Shown here in pieces: positions 43,902 to 52,722 of a stretch of 64,000 bases of DNA. The stretch's first letter is position 1, and each line of letters starts with the position of its first letter. The notes under the pieces are model-generated. The model did not search any database, was not told where the DNA came from, and saw nothing but the letters and a program-made list of their open reading frames with translations. A program made the position numbers and the translations under genes. The DNA comes from Palsa-504 sp963744575 (GTDB lineage Bacteria > Actinomycetota > Actinomycetes > Streptosporangiales > Streptosporangiaceae): positions 62,001 through 126,000 of the forward strand of contig CAVUUF010000014.1 of assembly GCA_963744575.1 (NCBI GenBank). The letters are read 5' to 3'.

Positions 43902-43934
43902 ACCGCCGGGGGCCCCGGCGGGCCCGGCGGTTTT
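43901..43934 (+). terminator. intrinsic terminator after LAGLIDADG-type fragment
   Basis: AACCGCCGGG and CCCGGCGGTT form a perfect 10-bp stem followed by TTTT, immediately after the stop codon. Confidence 0.8.
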
Positions 43935-43976
43935 GGGCGGGCCGGAGCCGGATGGCGCGGGGGCGGGATCGGCCGG

Positions 43977-44807
43977 TCAGGAGTTCTCCGGGGGGAGATA
44001 GGGGATCAGGACGACTGTGATGTTGTCGGCGCCGCCGGCGTCGATCGCGAACTTCACCATCTCGGCGGCGGCGCCGAGCGGATCGGTCAGCGCCTTGGGC
44101 AGCGCCATCCCGGCGAGTTCGGCGGCCTCGGGCAGGTAGTTCCACAGGCCGTCGGAGCATATGAGCAGGGCGCCGGCGCCGGGCGGCGTGTACCGCGCGA
44201 CGTGCGCGGCACGGTCGGGGTCGTCGGCCAGATCGGCGGCATCGCCGCCTAGCCAGCGGGTCAGCACGTGCGCGTGCGGCGAGGCCATCGCCGCGGCCTC
44301 GTCGGCCAGTCCGGCCGCGACCATTCCGCCGGCTACCGAGTCATCCTGGGTGAGCAGGCGGGATTCCGGCACCGACTGGCCTAGCCAGTAGGCCCGGCTG
44401 TCGCCCAGCCAGCACAGGGTGACCTCGTAGCCACTAGCCACCGCGGACACGAACGTGGTCGCCGACGTGTCACCCCCGGCCCCCTGCAGGTCCGCCACGG
44501 ACTGGCGCGCCGCCGTCACCGCGGCCAGCGAGGCCTCGGCGAGATCGCCGCCCTCGCGCACCGCGGCCACCAGCACCGGCAGCGCGGCCTGCGCCGCTAC
44601 CTGTGATGCCTCGTCGGGGCGGGCAGAGGACGAGACGCCGTCGCAGACCACGGCTACCACCGCCGGGCCGTCCGGCGCCTGCTCGGCGGCCAGGGCCATC
44701 GCGTCCTCGTTGCGCTGGTGCCGCAGGCCTCGGTCGCTGACGCCGGCCGCGGGACCAAGATCGACCTCGGCATGGTCTCGCGACGGCGGGTTGGTGATCA
44801 TGTGCAT
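43977..44807 (-). CDS. PP2C-family protein phosphatase (second of the island)
   Basis: 276 residues. PP2C motifs: SDRGLRHQRNEDAMA, VVAVVCDGVSSS, LCWLGDSRAYWLG, LICSDGLWNY and ADNITVVLIPY, containing the Asp residues that bind the two metals. It dephosphorylates Ser/Thr proteins. It lacks the zinc-ribbon N-terminus of its paralogue at 46901. Last gene of the PknG island, so it is a candidate to reset PknG-dependent phosphorylation. Confidence 0.93.
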   Translation of the reverse strand: MHMITNPPSRDHAEVDLGPAAGVSDRGLRHQRNEDAMALAAEQAPDGPAVVAVVCDGVSSSARPDEASQVAAQAALPVLVAAVREGGDLAEASLAAVTAARQSVADLQGAGGDTSATTFVSAVASGYEVTLCWLGDSRAYWLGQSVPESRLLTQDDSVAGGMVAAGLADEAAAMASPHAHVLTRWLGGDAADLADDPDRAAHVARYTPPGAGALLICSDGLWNYLPEAAELAGMALPKALTDPLGAAAEMVKFAIDAGGADNITVVLIPYLPPENS

Positions 44808-44869
44808 ACGTTAGTGCCTGGGATAGCCCGTCGTTACCCGGCGATGCCGTACTCCCGGTACAGAATTTC

Positions 44870-45730
44870 CTAACCGCGGTGCACGGTGATCGCGGTCCAC
44901 GCGCCGAGGTTGATGCAATCGCCGTCGTGCAGGGGAACCTGGTCCCCGATCCCGATCTCGGTGCCATTGACGAACGTGCCGTTGACCGAACCCGGGTCGA
45001 GCACCGCCCAGCTGCCGTCCGGCGTCGCGATCAGGACCGCGTGCAGCCGGCTGATGCCCGGATCGGAGGGCGGCCCGGTCAGGTCGATCTCCGGCGACAG
45101 GCCGCGAGACACGCTGCGGCGTCCGATCCGCATCTGGTTGCCGACGAGCTGGAAACGCCGTTCGGCGCAGTAGGACGGGAACGCCACGGCCGCGCCCTCG
45201 GACCCGGTGACCGACCGGACGCGGTCGTAGTAGGCGCGGTCCGCGCCCACCACGGCGGTCCAGGTGGCCTGCGGGTACGGGAACGACGACGGCGGGGCGG
45301 GGGCCGAAGGGGCCGACGGGCTGGGTTCGCCCGGAGGCGAGCCGGGCCGAGGGGCCGCGACGGGCTGGCTCGGGCTGTAGGCCGCGGGAGCGGGAGCGGG
45401 CGCAGGGGGCGCGACGGGCTGGCTCGCGCTGTAGGCGGGGTCAGGAGCGGGCGGCGGGGGGCTGGCGGGGGTGAAGCGGGGACCGCCGAAGTTGAAGCCG
45501 CAGGATTCGCAGAACTGGCCAGTCCTGGGGGTGCCGCAGCGGGGGCAGAGTTCGGCCGAGGCCTGGTCCGGCCGGGGAGCCGGGGCGCTGGCCGGGTGGG
45601 ACGAGCCGGCGACGGGGTTGGACGAGGCGGCCGGGACAGCCGGGACGGCCGCGGTCCCGCCGACGCGGATGCCACAGATGTCGCAGAAGTCGTCGCCGGC
45701 CGAGTCGTGCCCGTTGGGACATACCGGCAT
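44870..45730 (-). CDS. zinc-ribbon FHA-domain protein (island copy 2)
   Basis: 286 residues, ATG with TAGGAGG. Two CxxC ribbons (VCPNGHDSAGDDFCDICG, then LCPRCGTPRTGQFCESCGF), a Pro/Ala linker with AYSPSQPVA repeats, a conserved WTAVVGADRAYYDRV block and a C-terminal FHA domain (MRIGRRSVSRG, ISRLHAVL, VNGTFVNG). FHA domains read phosphothreonine. There is no GarA-like TETT motif. The domain order equals that of the gene at 54178, indicating duplication. Probable reader of PknG or PP2C targets. Confidence 0.92.
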   Translation of the reverse strand: MPVCPNGHDSAGDDFCDICGIRVGGTAAVPAVPAASSNPVAGSSHPASAPAPRPDQASAELCPRCGTPRTGQFCESCGFNFGGPRFTPASPPPPAPDPAYSASQPVAPPAPAPAPAAYSPSQPVAAPRPGSPPGEPSPSAPSAPAPPSSFPYPQATWTAVVGADRAYYDRVRSVTGSEGAAVAFPSYCAERRFQLVGNQMRIGRRSVSRGLSPEIDLTGPPSDPGISRLHAVLIATPDGSWAVLDPGSVNGTFVNGTEIGIGDQVPLHDGDCINLGAWTAITVHRG

Positions 45731-45750
45731 AGCCGCCTCCTACCCGCTCG

Positions 45751-47037
45751 CTACTTTTTCACCCGGACCGTCTTGGTCGACCGGGTGTCGAGGGCCATCT
45801 CGTCGGCGTCCTCGACCTTTTTCTTCAGCCGGACCGTGCCGGACTCCACGTCGACCACGTCTACCACCTTGGCCAGCAGCTTGGCGGTGTCCTCGTTGCC
45901 CGACCGGTGCGCCAGGGCCACCGCCCGGCCGAGCCTGGCCGTCGCGGTCTCCTCGTCGCCCTGCTTGCGTGCCTCCAGGCCTTCCTGGATGGCGGCGGCG
46001 AGTTCGGCCTGGCCGGTGTAGTGCGCCACCCGCGAGTTGATCTTGGTGGAGAGCGCCTCGTCGTCGGTCCAGATGGCGCGGACCAGCCCCTGGCCGAGGA
46101 TCTCGGCGCCGGCCACCAGGCTGATCCGCGCGGCCAGCATCTCCTGGCCGAGGCCGGCCGGGGTGACCTCGACGCCGACGTGGTAGTCCCGGCTCTCCCC
46201 CGATCCCCACGCCCCGGTCGGGTAGTCGCCCGCCTGCGGGCCCGTCTGGCTGCGCCTGCCGGTCAGGTCCTCGACCGCCGGCGCCACCTGCTTGACGAAC
46301 TTGAGCGTGGCGGTCTGCGGCGTCCACACCCGCAGCGACACGTCGGCGACCTGCTTGCCCATCGCGTTCTCCATCATGGCCGCGAAGTCCGCGGCCAGCC
46401 CGGCCGGGTCGGGCACGATGTCCACCGTGCCGAGCAGCGCGGCCGAGACCGTGCGCAGCTCCTTGACCTCCCAGTCGGTGCCCACCCCGCGGCAGTCGCA
46501 GCTGAAGATGCCCTCGCACTGGCTGAGCTCGGCCGCGAGCTGTTCGGGCGTCTCGTGCTGGTTCTTGCCGTCGGTGAGCAGGATGGCGTGCCGCAACTGG
46601 GCCGGGTAGCCCGCGAAGATCTGCCGGGCCAGGCCCAGCCACTTGCCGATCGCCGTGCCACCGTTGGCCCGCAGCGCGGTCACCGCGCGCCTGGCCGCGG
46701 CCCGCGACGGCGGGCTGGCGACCGCCATGCTCCCGTCCGGCGGGAAAACCGGCCAGGCGGTGCTGGTGCCCGCCACGACCGCGAACCCCACGCCGTCGCG
46801 GACCACGTCGATCGCGGCGGCCGTGGCCGCCCGGGCCTGAGTCATCTTGGTCGGCGGGTAATCCATGGACCCCGAGCAGTCGATGATGATGATCTCGGCG
46901 CTATCCGCGCCGCCCCCCGGAGCCGCGATGGCGACATCCGGGCCGGACGCCACGGTGACCACGGCGCTCACGTCGCGGCCGCCTTCGGGCAGGTACTGGT
47001 TCTGGTCGACGTCGACGGTGAAGCCGGAGTCGGTCAT
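45751..47037 (-). CDS. von Willebrand factor A domain protein
   Basis: 428 residues, ATG with GAGGAGG. The vWA domain has a complete MIDAS: IIDCSGSMDYPP, GTSTAW and LLTDGKNQHETPEQ. After the vWA part lies a beta-rich region, then a helical C-terminus (LEARKQGDEETATARLGRAV) ending in a basic RSTKTVRVKK tail. Cytoplasmic: no signal peptide. vWA proteins act as metal-dependent protein-binding scaffolds. It sits between the zinc-ribbon PP2C and the FHA gene. Confidence 0.92.
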   Translation of the reverse strand: MTDSGFTVDVDQNQYLPEGGRDVSAVVTVASGPDVAIAAPGGGADSAEIIIIDCSGSMDYPPTKMTQARAATAAAIDVVRDGVGFAVVAGTSTAWPVFPPDGSMAVASPPSRAAARRAVTALRANGGTAIGKWLGLARQIFAGYPAQLRHAILLTDGKNQHETPEQLAAELSQCEGIFSCDCRGVGTDWEVKELRTVSAALLGTVDIVPDPAGLAADFAAMMENAMGKQVADVSLRVWTPQTATLKFVKQVAPAVEDLTGRRSQTGPQAGDYPTGAWGSGESRDYHVGVEVTPAGLGQEMLAARISLVAGAEILGQGLVRAIWTDDEALSTKINSRVAHYTGQAELAAAIQEGLEARKQGDEETATARLGRAVALAHRSGNEDTAKLLAKVVDVVDVESGTVRLKKKVEDADEMALDTRSTKTVRVKK

Positions 47038-48061
47038 GGCGGATCCTCCTCGGTAACGGCGCCGGCCGGACGAGCGGGAACGGGACCAGCACGATGGTGA
47101 TGTTGTCCATGCCGCCCGCGTCGAGGGCGAACTTCAGCAGCGCGTCGGCGGCGCTGGACGGATCGTGCAGCGCGGTGGGGAGCACGAGGTCGGCCAGGCC
47201 GGACGCCTCGGGCCGGTAGTTCCACAGCCCGTCGGAGCAGACCAGCACGACCCCGCGCCCGGGCGGCTCGAACCGCGTGATGTGCGGCTCCGGGTCGACC
47301 ACGTCGGCGCCGAGCCAGCGGGTGATCACGTGGGCCTGCGGCGAGGCCATGGCCTCGGCCTCGGTCATCTGGCCCTGCGCGACCAGCTCTTCGGCCAGCG
47401 AGTCGTCCGTGCTGAGCCGTTCGGAGCCGGACTCGGCCAGCCAGTAGGCACGGCTGTCGCCCAGCCAGCAGACCGTGACCGCGTCCGAGCCGACGACCGC
47501 GGAGATGTAGGTGGCCGAAGGTGCGCGGGACGGCGAGCCCAGGATGGCCATGGCCTCGTGTGCCTGGCGCACGCCGGCCAGGGACGCCTCGGCCGGGTCG
47601 TCGCCACGCCTGATCGAGGTGAGCAGCACCCGGACCGCGGCCTGCGCCCCGGTCAGCGACGCGTCGTCCGGGTTCGGCGAGGACGACACCCCGTCGCAGA
47701 CCACGACGATGGCCACCGGGCCGGCCGGCGTTTCCGTGGTCGCCAGGGCCATCGCGTCCTCGTTGCGCGGATGCCGCAGGCCGCGGTCGGTGATCCCGGC
47801 TAGCAGCTCCAGGTTGAGCTCGACGTGGTCGCGGCCGGACGGCACCTTGCGGCCGCACGACTCGCAAAAGCCCTCGTCGCTGATCGGACCGGGGGGCGCC
47901 GACTCGTCGAGCGAGCACACGGGGCACTGCGCGGTGTAGCCGGGCGGGCTGGTGCTGCTGACGGGCGGGGCGAGCTCGGTCCCGCACGACTCGCAGAAGC
48001 TGTCCCCGGCCCCGGCCGGACCGCCGCAGGCGGGGCAGGTAACTCCGGTGGTGCCGGTCAC
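46901..48061 (-). CDS. zinc-ribbon PP2C-family protein phosphatase
   Basis: 386 residues as read, GTG overlapping the coiled-coil stop (GTGA). Two zinc ribbons (TCPACGGPAG...FCESCG and CPVCSLDE...FCESCGRK) precede a PP2C domain (TDRGLRHPRNEDAMA, VVVCDGVSSS, VCWLGDSRAYWLA, LVCSDGLWNY, MDNITIVLVPF). Homology ends near residue 335. The last ~50 residues are Arg-rich and overlap the vWA gene by 137 bases, which is improbable. One base shift would end it at a TGA overlapping the vWA ATG, so a frameshift or error near 47060 is possible. Confidence 0.9.
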   Translation of the reverse strand: MTGTTGVTCPACGGPAGAGDSFCESCGTELAPPVSSTSPPGYTAQCPVCSLDESAPPGPISDEGFCESCGRKVPSGRDHVELNLELLAGITDRGLRHPRNEDAMALATTETPAGPVAIVVVCDGVSSSPNPDDASLTGAQAAVRVLLTSIRRGDDPAEASLAGVRQAHEAMAILGSPSRAPSATYISAVVGSDAVTVCWLGDSRAYWLAESGSERLSTDDSLAEELVAQGQMTEAEAMASPQAHVITRWLGADVVDPEPHITRFEPPGRGVVLVCSDGLWNYRPEASGLADLVLPTALHDPSSAADALLKFALDAGGMDNITIVLVPFPLVRPAPLPRRIRHDRLRLHRRRRPEPVPARRRPRRERRGHRGVRPGCRHRGSGGRRG

Positions 48062-49269
48062 CGCGGCTGCACCCCCAGCACGGCCTGCTGGTAGCCCCTC
48101 ACCGCGGCCTCGGCCGCGGCCAGGTCACAGGGCGCCGTCCAGAGCAGGTCACGAGCCCGGTCGTAACGTTCGGCCAGGATGGCGTCTTCGGCCCCGCCGA
48201 GGCGGGCGGCCTTGGCCTTGTAGGCGCCGAGCAGCCCGCGCAGTTCCTCACGCCGGGCCAGGGCGGCCACCGCGGCCCGTTCGGCCTCCTTGAATTCCGC
48301 CGTCGCGGCGGCCAGCTCGCGGTCGAGCCGTTCCAGCTCGGACGCCAGGCGGGTCAGCCCGCCGCCGGCCAGCAGCGTGTCCAGGCCGGCCAGCCGCGCG
48401 GCCGGATCGGCCAGGTCGGCGGGCCGCGGCGGCAGCGCCGTCACGGCGATCTTCGCCGCGGCCTGCTGCCAGGCGGCCACGGCGTCCTCACGGGCCGAAC
48501 GGGCCGCGGCGGCGGCCGCGGTCAGGCCGGCGATGCGCTGGCGGGCGTCGTCCCGGATAAGGACGAGCTCGCCGACCCGGGCCGCGGCGGCCGTGACCCG
48601 CTCCTGCAGCCGGTCCGCCGCCGCGGTGTCGACCCCGCCGGTACCTGGCCACAGGGCGAGCGGGTCGGAGTTCAGCGTGTCGCGCAGGCCGGCCAGCTCG
48701 CCCTGGACCGCGGCCAGGTCGCCGGTCAGCGCCTCGTCTCCGAGCGTGGCGGCCTGCGGCGGCACCGGGGCCAGCTCGGCGCCGATCGCGTCCAGGCGCC
48801 CCGCCATCTCGTTCCACACCTGTTCCGCGGCGGAGACCACCTCGGTCACGACGGTGAACGCAGGGCGCATCCGCGCCACCGCGGTGGCCAGGGTCAGGTC
48901 CTCACGCCCGGAGTCGGCCAGGTCGCGGCCGGCCAGCGGGGCGGGACCCGGGGCGAGCTGGACCGAACGGCCGGTAAGCAGCGTGGTGAGGGTCGCCAGC
49001 TCGCGCGGCCCGAGCCGCCCGGCGGCCGTCTCGGCGGCCTGATCGACCACGGCCGAGTAGGCCGAGAAGACCTGCCACAAGGTGGCCAGCGTGGCCGTCG
49101 TCGCGTCCCAGCGGCGCCTGGTGTCCCCGGTGAGTTCGGCCCCGGCCAGCAGTTGCTTACCGAAGCTGGAGTCCAGCTCGAGCAGGTTGGCCTGGATCAC
49201 GTCCCGCTCGGCGACCGCGGCCTTGACCGCGGCTCCGGCCTGGTCCCTGGTCAGCACCGTGGCCGTCAT
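48058..49269 (-). CDS. Ala-rich coiled-coil protein of the PknG island
   Basis: 403 residues, predominantly helical, with long heptad-like stretches (LERLDRELAAATAEFKEAER and RLQERVTAAAARVGELVLI). There are no membrane helices, signal or enzymatic motifs. Ends YQQAVLGVQPR. Its position between the kinase and phosphatase genes suggests a scaffold. I do not recognise a named family. Confidence 0.85.
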   Translation of the reverse strand: MTATVLTRDQAGAAVKAAVAERDVIQANLLELDSSFGKQLLAGAELTGDTRRRWDATTATLATLWQVFSAYSAVVDQAAETAAGRLGPRELATLTTLLTGRSVQLAPGPAPLAGRDLADSGREDLTLATAVARMRPAFTVVTEVVSAAEQVWNEMAGRLDAIGAELAPVPPQAATLGDEALTGDLAAVQGELAGLRDTLNSDPLALWPGTGGVDTAAADRLQERVTAAAARVGELVLIRDDARQRIAGLTAAAAAARSAREDAVAAWQQAAAKIAVTALPPRPADLADPAARLAGLDTLLAGGGLTRLASELERLDRELAAATAEFKEAERAAVAALARREELRGLLGAYKAKAARLGGAEDAILAERYDRARDLLWTAPCDLAAAEAAVRGYQQAVLGVQPR

Positions 49270-49396
49270 AGCCGACCCGCCATGTCGCTCCCCGTCATCG
49301 GAACCGGTGATCCATGAGGTTTACCATTTTGCCTGCACTGTGGGTTTTCCCTTGGGTAGACGGGCACCGGCGCATTGAGGTTCACGGCGGGCCCGG

Positions 49397-51748
49397 TCAC
49401 GACCAGGTCTTCGGCCGGATGGCGTTGGCCAGGTCGACCAGCTTGATCCGGCGGCCGCGGTCGGACGTCAGCCGGGCCAGGGCCCGGTAGCTGCGTTCCA
49501 GGCCGAAGCGCAGCGCGCGCTCGTTCGGCTCGCAGCCGAGGATGAGACCGTCGCCGTCGGTACGCCGCCGGTCCGCCGCCCGCGACGCAGAGGCGGGAGA
49601 CGACCCCGCCACCGCGGCCTGCCCCGAACTGGCCCAGCCGAGCGCGGCGCGCAGGATCTCCACGGTGAGCTGCTGGCGCCGCGCCTCGTCCAGCGGCAGC
49701 CGGCCCAGGCGGCTGCCGGCCTGCCGCAGGTCGTCGCCACCTGCGCCGGGCGAGACCAGGATCCGCACCGCGGCGATCTGCGCCGCGGCGTGATGGCTGG
49801 ACGTCTCCGGCACCCCGGCGAGCGCCGCGATGGCGCCCGGCCGGTCGCCCGCCGCCAGGCTGGCTCGCGCCAGGCCGAACGCCGCGCTGATGCAGGTCCG
49901 GTCCACAGTCCAGACGAGCTGGAAGTACCGGCGGGCCGAGGCGGTGTCCCCGGCGGCTTCGGCCGCCAGGGCCAGCGCGAGCTTCGGCGCGAGCTCGCCG
50001 GGAAGCTCGTCGTACACCGCGCTGAACGCGCCAGTGGCGGCCCGGGCAGCGGTGCCCGCCATACCGGCGTCGCTGATCGCCAGCCGGCGCAGGCCGTCGG
50101 TCCAGGCGATACGCCAGTCGGACGGGTCCTCGGCGGCCAGGTCGGCCAGCGTGACCGCGGCACCGTCGTGGTCCCCGATGTCGAGCTGGGCCCGGGCCAG
50201 CGCCAGCCGCGTCTCGGCGGACGTGGCCACCTCGGCCGGGACGTTGGCATCGCCGGAGACCGCTCCGGTCAGCGCGGCCGCCCGCTGGGCCGAGTCGAGC
50301 CCGGCGAACGTGGCCAGGTAGCCGGCCGCCGGGTCGGCCCGGTCCACCTGCGGCATCGGCATGCCCGCGATGACCGCCGCGGCGCGCGGCGTGGTCAGCG
50401 CCGCCCCCGCCTCGTCCCCGGCCGGCTCGGCCCCGATGGCCTGCAGCTCGGGGCTGAACACCGTGGAGAACGCCGGCCTTGACGTGCCGTCGGCGACCGC
50501 GAGCACCTCGCGGAGCACGCCGGTGAGCTGGTCGGCCATCTCCCCCGCCGAGCCGAACCGGCGCTCCGGGTCCTTGTGCGTGGCCCGGCGCAGCAGCCGG
50601 GCGAACGACTCCTGCTGCTCGAGCAGCGGCACCCCGTCGGGGAAGGTGAACTTGTACGTGCTCTGGTAGCCCTTGAACTCGAAGGTGAGCACGGCTAGCG
50701 CCCGCGCCACCGTGAACAGGTCCGAGGACACCGACGGTCCTTCGGTCTCGATCTCGGGCGCCTGGTACCCGACGGTGCCGTAGATCGGGCTGTCCCCGTC
50801 GATCCCGCGCACCCCGCCCATGTCGATGAGCTTGAGCTGCTCCTCGGTCTGGATCACGTTGTCCGGCTTGAAGTCGCAGTACACCAGGCCCCGGTCATGC
50901 AGGTACCCCAGGGCCGGCAGCACCTCGATGGCGTAGGCCAGGGCGTGAGACACCGGCGCCGAGCCGCCCACCGCCCGCGCGTCGAGCAGGATCTGCTTGA
51001 GCGACTTGCCGCCTACGTATTCCATCACGATGTACCCGGCCGACTCCCCGGTGCGCCGGTCGGCGTGCTGGACGAAGTTGTAGATCCGCACGATGTTCGG
51101 GTGCTCCACCTGCGCCAGGAACTGCCGCTCGGCCACCGCGGCCGCCATCGCGTCCGCGTCCCCGGTGTTGAGCAGGCCCTTGAGCACCACCCAGCGGTCG
51201 CTGACGTTGTGGTCGCGGGCCAGGTAGATCCAGCCGAGCCCGCCGAAGGCGAGGCAGCCGAGCACCTCGTACTGGCCCGCCACCAGCTCGCCGGGCGCCA
51301 GCTTGGGGCTGAACGAGAACGGGGTGCCGCAGTTGCGGCAGAACCCTTCGGTCAGCCCGGCCCGGCCGTCCCGGCCGCGGCCGACCGGCTGCTCGCAGTT
51401 GGCGCAGAACCGCCGGCCTTCCGGCACCTGCGGATCGGCCAGCACGGCGCTGGCCGGGTCGCGGTAGGGCACCGGCGGGATCTCGACCAGGCCCGCGCCC
51501 AGCCGGCCCCGGGCCGACCGGCCGCTGGTCCGCCGGGATCCCCTGCCGCCTGAGGTCCGGCGGCTGCCCGCCGTTCCCGATCCAGTCGAGCCCAGGACGG
51601 ACGGCACGGCGGACACCGGGCCGGACGGCACGGCGGCCTGGCCCGATGACCGGGACGGAACCGGGGCCGGGGCGGCGGCCAGGCCGCAGACGCTGCAGTA
51701 CCCGTCTTCGATCGTCCCGCCGCAGCTGGCGCACGTGCTCATCGCCAT
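49397..51748 (-). CDS. pknG: PknG-type serine/threonine protein kinase
   Basis: 783 residues from ATG 51748. An N-terminal zinc ribbon (C6-x2-C9, C18-x2-C21), a disordered Ser/Arg region, a rubredoxin-like site (C115, C118, C137, C140), a kinase domain (ATP Lys190, catalytic YCDFKPDNV with Asp292 and Asn297, IDMGG instead of DFG, as in mycobacterial PknG) and a TPR-rich C-terminal half. Cytoplasmic. In mycobacteria PknG phosphorylates the FHA protein GarA to control oxoglutarate dehydrogenase, glutamate dehydrogenase and glutamate synthase. The extra N-terminal ribbon is shared with neighbours. Confidence 0.95.
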   Translation of the reverse strand: MAMSTCASCGGTIEDGYCSVCGLAAAPAPVPSRSSGQAAVPSGPVSAVPSVLGSTGSGTAGSRRTSGGRGSRRTSGRSARGRLGAGLVEIPPVPYRDPASAVLADPQVPEGRRFCANCEQPVGRGRDGRAGLTEGFCRNCGTPFSFSPKLAPGELVAGQYEVLGCLAFGGLGWIYLARDHNVSDRWVVLKGLLNTGDADAMAAAVAERQFLAQVEHPNIVRIYNFVQHADRRTGESAGYIVMEYVGGKSLKQILLDARAVGGSAPVSHALAYAIEVLPALGYLHDRGLVYCDFKPDNVIQTEEQLKLIDMGGVRGIDGDSPIYGTVGYQAPEIETEGPSVSSDLFTVARALAVLTFEFKGYQSTYKFTFPDGVPLLEQQESFARLLRRATHKDPERRFGSAGEMADQLTGVLREVLAVADGTSRPAFSTVFSPELQAIGAEPAGDEAGAALTTPRAAAVIAGMPMPQVDRADPAAGYLATFAGLDSAQRAAALTGAVSGDANVPAEVATSAETRLALARAQLDIGDHDGAAVTLADLAAEDPSDWRIAWTDGLRRLAISDAGMAGTAARAATGAFSAVYDELPGELAPKLALALAAEAAGDTASARRYFQLVWTVDRTCISAAFGLARASLAAGDRPGAIAALAGVPETSSHHAAAQIAAVRILVSPGAGGDDLRQAGSRLGRLPLDEARRQQLTVEILRAALGWASSGQAAVAGSSPASASRAADRRRTDGDGLILGCEPNERALRFGLERSYRALARLTSDRGRRIKLVDLANAIRPKTWS

Positions 51749-51780
51749 CGCGCTCCCCTCGTCAGCGCCCCCGTCATCGG

Positions 51781-52722
51781 TCAGCCGCCGTACTGCGCGG
51801 CCGGCGGGCGGGGAACCGGCGTGCCCACCCAGCGGGCGTAGCTCGCCGCCCACTGGCCGTCCGTCCGCAACTGCTCGAGCACCGCGTTCACGAACCGGAC
51901 GAACTCCGGGTGCTCCTTGGAGATCGCCAGTCCGTAGGGCTCATCGGTGAGGCGCGGCCCCACCAGCTTGGTCCACGGGTCCTGCGCGGCGAGCCCGGCC
52001 AGGATCGAGTCGTCGGTGGAGATCGCGGCCACGTCGCCCTGCTGGAGCAGCACCAGGCAGTCGGTCCAGTAGGGCACGCCCACCGGGACGGCCTTGTGCG
52101 CGGCGATGACGGCGAGCGAGTCGGACCCGGAGGTCGCGCAGACCTTCTGGCCGCGCAGGCTGTCCAGGCCGCTCGCGCTGGAGTTCTGAAGTACCAGGAC
52201 CCGCTGGGCCGCGTCGAAGTAGACGCTGGAGAAGTCGACCTCCTGCAGCCGGGCGCAGGTGATCGTCATCGTGTGCGCCACGATGTCCACGGCACCCGAG
52301 GTGATATCGGGTATGCGCTGGGCGTCCGAGATCGCCTTGAACACCACCTTGTCCGGGCGGCCGAAGATGGCCTGGGCCACCGCCCGGATCATGTCGATGT
52401 CGAAGCCCTCGATCTGGCCGGTGAGCGGGTTGAGGAAGCCGAAATGGTAGGTGCTCTGGTCCACCCCGGCGATGAGGTAGCCGCGGGCGCGGATCTTCGC
52501 CATATACGAGCCCGGCGTCACCTGCGGCGGCCCGGACGGGGCCAGGCTGCTGGCCTTCGGGTTGCAGCTGGCGGCGGCGGGGCGGGACGCGCCTGTCGCC
52601 GTGAAGGCCGGCTGGCCCGGCACGGCAAAGGCCGTGGCGGCGCCGACCGCCACGAGCCCGAACGCGATCAGCAGCACCACCAGCGCCCTCGGCCGGTAGC
52701 CCCGGCGTGGCCGCGCCATCAC
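51781..52722 (-). CDS. glnH: glutamate-type ABC solute-binding protein (GlnH)
   Basis: 313 residues; GTG 52722 (or ATG 52719) overlapping the GlnX stop. Membrane anchor (LVVLLIAFGLVAVGAATAFA), then a type 3 solute-binding domain (IEGFDIDMIRAVAQAIFG, AQRIPDITSGAVDIVAHTMT, DEPYGLAISKEHPEFV). No lipobox is evident, so it is tethered by its N-terminal helix. No ABC permease or ATPase is nearby. With GlnX and PknG it forms the known extracellular Asp/Glu sensing module of mycobacteria. Confidence 0.93.
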   Translation of the reverse strand: MMARPRRGYRPRALVVLLIAFGLVAVGAATAFAVPGQPAFTATGASRPAAASCNPKASSLAPSGPPQVTPGSYMAKIRARGYLIAGVDQSTYHFGFLNPLTGQIEGFDIDMIRAVAQAIFGRPDKVVFKAISDAQRIPDITSGAVDIVAHTMTITCARLQEVDFSSVYFDAAQRVLVLQNSSASGLDSLRGQKVCATSGSDSLAVIAAHKAVPVGVPYWTDCLVLLQQGDVAAISTDDSILAGLAAQDPWTKLVGPRLTDEPYGLAISKEHPEFVRFVNAVLEQLRTDGQWAASYARWVGTPVPRPPAAQYGG

